A stretch of 64,000 bases of DNA from Mytilus californianus. Its lineage: Eukaryota > Mollusca > Bivalvia > Mytilida > Mytilidae. Position 1 is the first letter of the stretch. Every line of letters starts with the position of its first letter. The stretch covers positions 116,898,771 to 116,962,770 of the forward strand of contig NW_026262581.1 of the NCBI RefSeq assembly GCF_021869535.1. The letters are read 5' to 3'. Shown piece by piece: positions 12,401-24,400 of this stretch. Both the position numbers and the translations under genes were made by a program. Under the pieces are notes generated by a model, which saw nothing but the letters and a program-made list of their open reading frames with translations, ran no database searches and was not told where the DNA came from.

Positions 12401-15400
12401 TTAGATGACAAAATTGTGTAATAAATTGACATTGTTCTGCAACCAAATTATAAATACTCTTTCTGAAGTTTGATAAATATAAGTGTTAATCTAATTCATG
12501 TCAGACATTTTAGTATTCTACTTTTTTTTTAAATAATGTGTCAATTACAGATATAGAAGAGAGGTATCAACATATTATGTAAATTCATTATTATTCGTGG
12601 GATATCGACTTTTATGGATTTTGTATGTATAGAGAAACAACAAATTCAAATGTTCAAAGAGGTACAAATTTCCTATATACTTGTATGCAGACTTTGAAAT
12701 TAAATATCCATCAAAATACAATAGTTCCTCAAAGCCACGAAAATTGGTATCCAGGAAAATAAATGAATCCACAGTATTTAAAAAACAATCTAATGATTTT
12801 CTAAGATACCTCTTGAACAAAAGTTGGAAGTTTCACATGTATCTGAAATAAGAAATTTGTGATAGAATTGTATCAAGTAGTAATAAACTTTGTTTAATAA
12901 TAATTTACTTAGGTACAGCACAGGAATTCAAAAGGAAGTTTGAAACACCAATATTAAGAGGAAGAGATGCAAGCTCAACTGATGCTGAACATAAGAAAGG
13001 ACAAGAAAGGCTACAAGAGGTAATAAGACAGATTTCATGATCTCTGGTAGGTCAGCATCAATAGAAAATATATTGTAGAATGAGATGAACCTTGGAATTA
13101 TAAGTTACCTATGCTATTTGTATTTTGATCGGGGCTTCCAAAAAATATTTGAGCCAGCTGGACATTTTTAGCTCACCACCACTTGGCGTCCGTTGTCGTC
13201 GTCGTAAACTATTTCAAAAATCTTGTCCTCTGAAACTACTAGGCCAAATACCTTCAAACATTAACTAAATGTTCCTTAGGGTATCTAGTTTATAAATTGT
13301 ATCCGAAGTTTTGATCCATCGACAAACATGGCTGCCATGGCTAAAAATAGAACATAGGGGTCAAATGCAGTTTTTGGCTTATATCTCAAAAACTAAATCT
13401 TTTAGAGCAAATCTGACATTGGGTAAAATTGTTCAATAGGTCAAGATCTATCAGCTCTGAAATTTTCAGACGAATCGAACAACCCATTGTTGGGTTTCTG
13501 CCACCAAATTGGTAGTTTTAACAAAATTTTGCAGTTTTTTGTTATTATTTTGAATATTATTATAGATATATATAAACTGTAAGCAGCAATAATGTTCAGC
13601 AAAGTAAGATCTACAAAAAAGTTAATATGACCATAATTGTCAATTGACCCCTTAAGGAGTTATTGCCCTTTAAAGACAATTTTACACAATTTGTTCATCA
13701 AGTTTGCTAACATTTAAAAATCTTCTCCTCTGAAACTACTTGGCCAATTACCTTCAAAATTTAAATAAATGTTCCTTAGGGTATCTTGTTTATAAATTTT
13801 ATCCGAAGTTTGTATCCATCGACAAACATGGCCGTGATGGCTAAAAGTAGAACATAAGGGTCAAATGCAGTTTTTGGCTTATATCTCAAAAACTAAATCT
13901 TTTAGAGCAAATCTGACATGGGGTAAAATTGTTTAATTGGTCAAGATCTATCGGCCCTGAAATTATCAGACGAATCGAACAACCGATTGTTGGGTTGCTG
14001 CCACCAAATTGGTAGTTTTAACAAAATTTTGCAGTTTTTTGTTATTATTTTGAATATCATTATAGATATATATAAACTGTAAGCAGCAATAATGTTCAGC
14101 AAAGTAAGATCTACAAAAAAGTTAATATGACCAAAATTGTCAATTGACCCCTTAAGGAGTTATTGCCCTTTAAAGACAATTTTACACAATTTGTTCAAGT
14201 TTGCTAACATTTAAAAATCTTCTCCTCTGAAATACAGGTGAGCAATTCAGGCTCTTGAGAGCCTCTTGTTTTTATACGACCGCAAAAAAATTCATATATT
14301 GGTATGACGTCGTCGTCGTTGTCCGAAGACACATTGGTTTTCGCACTCTAACTTTAGTTTAAGTGAATGGATCTCTTTGAAATTTTACCATAAGGTTCAA
14401 TACCACAAAAGGAAGGTGGGGATTGATTTTGGGGGTTATGGTACCAACAGTTAAGGAATAAGGGGCCAAAGATAAGCATTTTCTAGTTTCCAGACAATAA
14501 CTGTGGAACGGTGTATGGATCTCTCTGAAATTACACTACAAGTTTCCATACCACACAGGGATGGTTAGGATTTGCTTTGGGGGGTTATGGCTCAAACCGT
14601 TTAGGAATTAGGGGCAAAAAAGGGGGAAAAAGAAGGTTGTCCTGGTTTATGGACAAATACTTTAGTACAAAACATAATTTAAAGCAGTGTAAGGGAGATA
14701 AATCAAATACATCATTGAAATTATCTCCCTTACACTGCTTTTAAATTATGTATAAAGTAATGGTTAATGAACAATTAAGATAATTTAAAACAGTGTAAGG
14801 GAGGTAATCCAAATACAACGTTTTGGTTACTTCCCTTACACTGCTTTTAAATTATGTTTAAAGAAATGCATATTTATCAAGGAAGATCAGTAAAAATTTC
14901 TGCAAATGTTGCATCTTTTTTTTTTACAAAAAAATCCATATGAAAGATTTGACACTATATTTTAAATTCTATTATAAAATAGATTAAGTTAGCACTATGG
15001 TAAATTTAAATGGGTAATTATGGTTGCAAACTCCATTGGAAATTTGAATTGAGATTATGACCATATCTTGAGGGAAAGAATTTTTTGGGGGGAAAAAGGG
15101 GAGGGGGGGGGGGGGGGTGGTAAAAAGAAATTGTGGGGGGTCAATTTTTTCTCATTTCAGATTTCAGAAATTAAAAAGAATTATTCTTCAAATATTATTT
15201 TTATTTCAAATTTCAAATATTGAAAAATTTCAAGAAGTAATCTTTAATTTCACAGTATGGCGCATTAGATTTGTAAAATCTTTGACCATTTATTTATTTG
15301 TTATGCCGAATCTAACCGTGTATTTAGATTTTTAATTTTGGGTCCAGTTTTCAAATTGGTCTACATTAAGGTCCAAAGGGTTCAAATTAAACTTTGTTTG

Positions 15401-18400
15401 ATTTTAACAAAAATTGAGTATATGGGGTTCTTTGATATGCTGAATCTAAACATGTATTTAGATTTTGATTTTTGGCCCAGTTTTCAAGTTGGTCCTAATT
15501 GGGGTCCAAAATTAAACTTTGTTTGATTTCAACAAAAATTGAATATATGGGGTTCTTTGATATGCTGAATCTAACCATGTATTTAGATTTTTTATTTGTG
15601 GGCCCGCTATCAAATTGGTTCATATTGAGGTCAAAGGGGTCCAAAATTAAACTTTGTTTGATTTCATCAAAAATTGAATTATTGGGGTTCTTTGATATGC
15701 CAAATCTAACCGTGTTTTTAGATTTTTAATTTTGGGTCCCTTTTTTTAAATTGGTCTACATTAAGGTCCAAAGGGTCCAAAATTAAACTTAGTTTGATTT
15801 TAACAAAAATTGAATTCTTGGGGTTCTTTGATATGCTGAATCTAAACATGTGTTTAGATTTTTGATTATGGGCCCAGTTTTCAAGTTTGTCCAAGTTGGG
15901 GTCCAAAATTAAACTTTGTTTGATTTCAACAAAAATTGAATATATGGGGTTCTTTGATATGCTGAATCTAACCATGTATTTTGGTTTTGGACATTGGACC
16001 ATAATAGGTAAATTGAAAAAATTCAAGTTCTTAGACCACATTCTTTCTGTGTCAGAAACCTATGGTGTGTCAAATATTTAATCACAATCCAAATTCAGAG
16101 CTGTATCAAGCTTGAATGTTGTGTCCATACTTGCCCCAACTGTTCAGGGTTCGACCTCTGCGGTCGTTTCAAGCTGCGCCCAGCGAAGCATTTTATTTTT
16201 TGTCTTATCCCGATTTTAATGCCTTAAGACTTAGAAATAAAAGGCAACCATAGTAATCATTGGGCATCATATAAATTATGATTGTTAAATTGACAGTGCA
16301 CCATTCGAAGTGTGCAAAATCAATGTACTAATATCTGCCTAAGGCTCTTTAATTGTGCAAAATTATGCTGTCAATAACTTCACTTTCGTTTTTGAAAAGT
16401 ACTTTTCCTATTACCGGATGTTGACTTGTTAAAACATGGACCAGAGACAGATACGTAAAATCTGTGTACGTTTACAAAGCACGATTGAGTTTAAGTAGCT
16501 CTTTCCGTGTTATTTTTACAGGAAAAGACTCGAAATGAACGTTAGATAAAGGTGTCAATGATATTTTTAGCATTTTTGAAAATTCGGATGCATAAGTTAA
16601 TCTCACACCTGTGCACATGCGCACGAGTGTACTAGTTCAAACAACGTGGCTCTGACGATTTTTTTTTTAAACCTTTATTACTATCTTTTTAAATTTTATC
16701 AAATGATATTAATATACGTTTTCTGGTAATCTGAATCTTGTTGACTAAATTAATTAGACGCAAACTGCTGAAATTTAAGAAAATAACTATTAATAGACCG
16801 ATCAATGTCCGGTACAAAATAGTTTACCTGTCGCCTGAACAGGTAAAATCAGCTGTCAGAGAACTTATTAACTTCGATTGTAATGAGAGGGTTTTATAGT
16901 AGGGTTTGTTTTGATAGTAATTATTCATCATGTCACTTACATGACTGGAAATGTGTGGCTGTTTAAGGCAAAAGGTCAGGTCAAAAAGATCGCATAAACT
17001 TCAATTTTTTTTCTGAACTATATTTAAATGTCCGTTTCAGCCTCGGCACAACTAGTCATTTATATAATCTATCTGACTTGTCGGGAAAATACGACCGTTT
17101 TTTAAAGCCCTGATTTTGATATAGTTTTCTTCATAAAGCACTTATTAGTATTGAAGAAGAGATAAGTATTCATTGACAAGTCAAATACCTTAAGCCTATT
17201 TCTAAATAAAGCTAAAGTTTTTAGAAATTGATTGTCAATCAAGTGATGAAGCAATTTGTCTGACATCTTTCAAGGTAGAAATTGTAATCTCTCTTAAGTT
17301 TCATTTGTATTTCATTTTTTAGTTGGCATCAATAGTAAATAAATGCATCATTAGAAGAACACAGGTTTTACTAACCAGATATTTACCTGTGAAAAGTAAG
17401 TTTCTTAAAAATGAGTGAGTCAATTACACACAGCGCTGTTCTGTAGATTAATATTTTACTTTTTATATCTGTTTTTCTGTGTCATTTTGCACTAAATAGA
17501 ATAGATTTCTTTTATATAACTTGGAACTGCTGTAGAAATGATGTAACTATAAAAATAAAGAGATGTGGTATGATTGCCAATGAGACAACTATCCACTAGA
17601 GTATAAATGACATGTATGTAAGCAACTATAGTTCACTGTACATCCTTTAACAATGAGCAAAACTCAAATGGTATAGTAAATTATAAAAGGCTTGACTTAA
17701 AAAAGTGCAAAACAAGAAAACCAACATCCTGCTACATGACAGATAATTTATGACTAGTCTTTTTAACGAAATGATTTTTATATTGCTTATATAAAAGATA
17801 AAATGCTGTCATATCCATTTAACTATTTGCTGAAAAACATTGAAACAAAATATCCACAATGATTGTTTTAGGAAGAAAAACTTCTCTGCTCAGATAAATT
17901 TATATAAAAAGGAAAAAAGGATTAAATGCCATTGAGGAAACAGCACAATAAAACATAGCAATACAGTTTTATTAAAGTGTATTATTGTTTTACTAGTAAT
18001 TATTTTTGAGTAAATACATGATTATTACAGTTGAACAGATAGTATGCTGTAATCTGACACCCCTCCAGTCAGAACTATATAAAATGTTGGTCAGATCCAA
18101 ATCCTCTGATATACAAGTGGATGGAGACAAAGTAACAGGAAGCAGTTTGTCATTTATTACACAGCTCAAAAAATTGTGTAATCGTAAGTATCCTTCCTCT
18201 GAAATGTAAGAAAAAAGACGTTGAAATTATTTACATCAAACTTGTTATAATTCCAGATGTATTGCAAAGATCATGTTTGTAGTTTCTCAATTTAAGAATT
18301 ATTAAGTCAAACCTAATATAAAGGTCAACTCTATTAAGTGAAAACCTGTCTTTTTAGGTCACCCTTTTCCTGCTGTAGCAATACCTTTTCATTTTGAATC

Positions 18401-21400
18401 TAAATTCAAAGTTCACTTCTCTTAAAGGATCAGTTTACTCTAGTCCCTATGATGACTTCTGTTTACAGGTTTGACTGTATTTCAAGTCAGAAAATTTGAT
18501 GTCAGTGAACAATGCAAAACAATATTACTCTCAGTTAACTAATTCTCATTGCTCACTGACAGACATGCGTTATAAAATTATAATGCTGTTCTAAGTATAG
18601 CAAAAAAGGAGTTATGATTTTGCAGTTAAATTATCTGTTTGGATAGGATCTTCTTACCATTTCGAATTGCAAAGCTTCAAAATAATTCTACTCTTAGTTA
18701 TATAATTACTTGAATGTGATTTCTTACTTATGCATTAAATACAAAAAAATACTGTGGATTCTTTTATTTTCGTGGCTACCAATTTTCATGGATTGAGGAA
18801 AACTTGCATTTTCGTGGATATTTGATTTCGTAGTTTTGCAAAAGTCTGCAAGTCTATACAAAATTTGTAATTCGATGAACATTTTAATTCATGGTTCCAA
18901 TTTACCCATGAAATCCTTGTAACTTGGTATCCAACGAATAATAGTGAATTCACAGTATCAGAATTTCTATAATGAATTTAATAAAAATTACATACAACAC
19001 TGTTCTGTAGATTAATAACTCCCAATCCCTCACCCCTCATTGAAAATTAGAAGATAAAGTTCATCAAATCCTCAATGGAAGTAAAGAGTCCAAACTTTGT
19101 TTTGATATGCAGTTAGAATTTATCTGATTTTTGGTACGTTAGAGTATATTATGACTTACAAATTAGTTTTGTGTTTCATACCTATTTACTAGCCGAAATT
19201 ATAGCCTTTGAACTTAAAAATTTTGTGAAAATGGTACTTGTTTTAGTTTTATTTTGGTATGGCCTGCAGATCTAGCTGTGATTTTTGGTAGATTTGTGTA
19301 TTGTGATGACTTAGAGGTTGTGTTTGGGTTTTGTTCAAGTTAACCAACTTTTGGCAGAATTTAAGTTTGAAATTTATTTCTGGTGATCAACATTTGTCTT
19401 TCTGGTTGATTGACTTTTCCCATTTAATTAACACATAATATCTTAATGAGTTTGTCCATATTAACCAAATGATATATCTATGATCATAATCTTGCCAGTG
19501 TATGTCCCTAGTACATTTCATTTTTCTTATGATTTCCAAGAAATGTACATTCAAAGTTTTGGCTTCAGTCAAGGGCATTTGTGTCCTACAGACAAATCTA
19601 GTGTAATGATTCAAATTAAGAAGTTTAAGAAGGGATTTATTTGAATATATAGATAGAGTACTGCTGTTAAAAGATTTTTGTCACCTCTAAAATTTTATGG
19701 TCTCGAAAATCTATTTTCCTGGCCTTATAATATATCACCAGTAAAAATTTCTTTTCAACTGTCCAACTTTTAGTTATCAATAACTTTATTTTACCCCCAC
19801 TCTAGAAGTAGGGGCTATATTGAAATCACTTTGTCCATTCATCTGTCCAACAAATATATTCTTAACATTTTTCTCAGGTATAACTGAACAGAAGGATATT
19901 ATATTTGGTCAGTAGCTTGACAGTAGTGAGTTGTAACTCTAAGCACTTTTATGATCTGTTTGCCCATGCTTAAAATTTTTCAGTATGTTGAATGAACTTA
20001 ACACTTTCGTCACACATTTCTACAATATCAAACAGAATTACTTCATATTCTATTTTGAAAGAAATAAATCCTCACTTTTTTTTCAGACCCTGACTTGATA
20101 TATGATAAATGTTTACAAGAAGCTGAAGGGTTTGAAGGGACGTTGGATGTTTTCCCTGCTGGACATAATTTGAAGACTGTTAAACCTGAATTATCTGGTA
20201 AGTCAATAACATGACATGACATGACACATAACATAACATAACATAACATAACATAACATAACATAACATAACATAACATAACATAACATAACATAACATA
20301 ACATAACATAACATAACATAACATAACATAACATAACAAATTTCCCTCCAGTTCATTTGCCTCTTTGAAATTAAGGTTCTTTAGTTTATGAGAAAATATT
20401 GTAACAACATAAGTATATAATAAAAAATCTCCCAAACCTCATTTTGATTTAATGAGTCAGCTAGGGCTTCAGTACACAATAAGTGAAGCACTGTTTAGCT
20501 GGAATAATCTGTTGGTCTGGATCAACTGGTCATTTTTATGCCCCATCTAGGGATATTATGTTTTTCGGTCTGTGCATCAGTTTGTCAGTTCTTGTGGCTG
20601 TTCGTCCGTCCGTTCGTCTGTCCCGCTTCAGGGTAAAGTTTTTGGTCAAGGTAGTTTTTGATGAAGTTGAAGTCCAATCAACTTGAAACTTAGTACACAT
20701 GTTCCCTATGATATGATCTTTCTAATTTTAAGGCCAAATTAGAGTTTTGACCCCAATTACACGGTCCACTGAATATAGAAAATGATAGTGCGAGTGGGGC
20801 ATCCGTGTACTATTGACACATTCTTGTTACTCTTAAATCTTTAAATACCTGAAATGTGATTACATATATAGAGATAGCTGTCTGCATATCTTTTTTTGCC
20901 ATAAGTATTTCAATGACAACTTTTGCTTTTTTCAGGTAAATTTCTGGTTCTAGATTGCATGTTAGCATTAATAAAGACCACAACAAGTGATAAAGTGGTG
21001 TTAGTGTCTAACTATACACAAACCTTAGATCTGTGTGAGAAGTTGTTTAGACAGAGAGGGTAAGTTTAAGATGTAGTGCAAGATTTCTGTCAAGCATAAC
21101 CTAATGACACTCAAATGAAATCAATGAAAACTTGCTTTTTGATAACTGCATCACAAGTTAAATGGAAACAGAAAAGAGATGATGAATATTATTCAAAGAA
21201 TTGACTTTGGTGCTAAACTGCCCTAATATGGCAGCAGAAACAAATTTTACAAATGACGATATAGGATATACATCAAAACTTTTATAGATGTTAGAATTTT
21301 TTTTATTTATTACTTGTTATCATCACACAAATTGATCAAATATTTGCCATTGGACATATACAGTACATTGTAATTAGTTTGTCATTAAAGATTATTTTTA

Positions 21401-24400
21401 CTTTCACAGAATTTTTTGTATGATCTTACAGATTTTATAGTTTATGGTGTATATGAAACATTTTGCTTTCATAGGTATTTGTTTGTAAGGCTAGATGGTA
21501 CAATGTCAATTAAGAAGAGAGCGAAAATTGTGGAGAAATTTAACAACCCAACAGTAAGTACTTATGTTCAATTTTATAATTAAGTTGGTTACAAAAATCA
21601 TTGATAAAATTCAGGACTATTCCTTGATAAAATGGAAGGCCCCTTTGGAGTTGGACAACACTTTTTTACATCAACCATAATTTGTAATTTCACCAACCAT
21701 AATTTGTATTTTTACTCCAACCATAATTTGTATTTTCATTTGTAACTTAATTTGTATTTGTTTTACCCCTATTAACAAAAACATATGTGACTTCCAACCT
21801 TACCATACATTTATTCTGGAATAGCACTAAGTGAAAATTCATATTTATATTTATTGACAGTTTCACTGTTTCTATTATGCTCATGAGTGTGGAGCATCTG
21901 TAAATTTTACATGTTAGATAATTCAACCACTTAATACATTGTAAGAAAAATAGCTTACACATGTTCAATAAAGAAAAAAATATGACTTGTTGAAAAAACA
22001 ATTACTAAAAAATATCATCAAAAGAAATGTAAGAGTTTTTGTCATGTGAAATACTCATTTGACCATGAACTCATTTACATGGATCATTGATAATGTTAAG
22101 TGTTTTTTTTTATGAGATACTTAGTAAAACCATCATATTTACAGACTTTCAACATAAATTCAATCAGTATGAGAAAAGCAGGCAAGACATTTTAGCGTGT
22201 GCAGTCTTGTTTATATTATGAGCTTGTTAAAGCATATATAGAATGTAAATTTTAGATTTGTAAATAAATTTTTTACGAGTAATTTTCATGTCAAAATTTA
22301 TTCTTTGGCTACTGTCATGTCTTTTTATGTGATTTTGTGATCTTTTTGTTTTTTACAGAGCCCAGAATATATATTTATGTTAAGTAGTAAAGCAGGTGGT
22401 TGTGGTTTAAATTTAATTGGTGCTAATAGACTGGTGATGTTTGATCCAGACTGGAACCCTGCTAATGATGATCAGGCTATGGCAAGATGTTGGAGAGATG
22501 GACAGAAAAAACAGTGTTATATATACAGATTGATTGCTGTTAGTATAATACATATATTTAACATATACATGTACACAAAAAAAAGAGTATAGAAAACAAT
22601 AAACCAGCAAATTTGATAAGTACCAGATTGTTAAGAAAACAGGAAAAAATATAAAAATGTAAAGGTTTGTGCAACAATACTGATGAAATATGATAACAAT
22701 TGAATTTGAAGGAATAGATTGTATTGACAAATATTTCAGAGCGACAAATGGCCTTGTCAGTCTCTTTTTTCAAAAGGCTATAATACAATATAAGTTCTTT
22801 GTGTGTTACAAGAGCCCACTCATGCAGGTAACTTTGTTCTTATTATGCCCCCGCAACTAACAAAAAGTTGGGGGGCATATTGTTTTACCCTTGTCCGTCC
22901 GTCCATCTGTCCCATTATGGGTATATAGTTATTCCACAGAACTCCTCCTACAGTTTGAATGCTAGGAAGTGTTTACTTTGCTATCTGTTTGTACATATAT
23001 TGAAGGTGTGCATGTGGTCAGGGTTTTGATTTTTATTAATATTTGCTTTTTTGGGAGATAGTTGAACTTTGTCATTTTTTGGAGTATTTACTTGCATCAG
23101 AGGTGCAAGCGTTTCCGGATAACTCCTCCAACAGTTTGAATGCTAGGAAGTTTTCACTTTGCTGGCTGTTTGTACATATATAGAAGGTGTGCATGTGGTC
23201 AGGGTTTTGATTTTTATTAATATTTGCTTTTTTGGGAGATAGTTGAACTTTGTCATTTTTTGGAGTATTTACTTGCATCAGAGGTGCAAGCGTTTCCGTA
23301 TAACTCCTCCAACAGTTTGAATGCTAGGAAGTTTTCACTTTGCTGGCTGTTTGTACATATATTGAAGGTGTGCATATGGTCAGGGTTTTGATTTTTATTA
23401 ATATTTGCTGTTTTGGGAGATAGTTGAACTTTGTCATTTTTGGAGTATATACTTGCATAAGAGGTGCATAGCGTTTCCAAATAACTCCTCCTACAGTGAA
23501 CCATAGACCGATGTGGTCCCATGCTCGACTTTGTGTATTTTAGAATAACACTTTGCAACTGCGGGGACATCATTTGTGTCTCAAAGACACAATTATATCT
23601 CAAAGAAAGTCCTATAATGCAGTTACTTCAGAGTGGAGAGCAGGGGCATCACTTTGTCTAGTTTAATCTGTTATCCTACACTTTTTAGACAAAACAAAAA
23701 TACTGTTAGTGTAAAAAAAAGAACTGGTGATTTTACGATATTTACTTGCTTGTTATCTTTTTTTCCATATGAATAAGAGTAGAGATATTGATACAAAAAC
23801 TTTTTATAATTACAGACTGGGACAATTGAGGAGAAGATTTTCCAGAGGCAGGCCCACAAAAAAGCATTAAGCAGTTGTGTTGTAGATAAAGAAGAAGATG
23901 TAGAAAAACATTTTAGTCGAGATGAGTTAAAGGACTTGTTCCGTCTTAATGAAGAAACAATCAGCGATACACATGACAAGTAGGTTTACTTTTGCATCCT
24001 TAAAACATCTTTCATTTATTAAGGTAACTGTTAATCTGTTGACAGGATTGAGAAGCCTTCAACTGATATAAGAAAAATTCTAGTGAGGTATAAACATTTT
24101 GATTGAGTTTAGTACTATCGTGTTGATCTACACCTTTTGAAGTTTGACAGGTCCTTTGTAAAATAGTTTATTTGAATTTGCCTTATATTGGTTGATACAT
24201 CTATACAAATCTATAATTTTTTAACAATTCCTATGCTTCACTATACAATGATTGCTTCAGAGTTATTTCTCTTACCTCAGGATTTTGTTTGAATAAACTT
24301 GTGTATTCTTGCTGTTTTAATTCTTAATAAAATGAAATGTAAAAGAGGAAGATTTCCTTTCGTCTGACTCTGAACTCATTTTCATGGCTTATTGGTCAGC

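Noticed and set aside
15117-16081. Cluster of 60-107-codon ORFs with [20 protein letters not shown] repeats on both strands
   Set aside because: They are the ~130-bp tandem repeat in RAD54L intron 8, translated. Unit length varies and frames are not kept.
20043-20435. Minus-strand 130-codon ORF with LCYVM repeats
   Set aside because: Made by the ATAAC microsatellite and antisense to RAD54L exon 11.
23072-23603. Minus-strand ORFs with [14 protein letters not shown] repeats
   Set aside because: Antisense translation of the ~181-bp tandem repeat in RAD54L intron 14.
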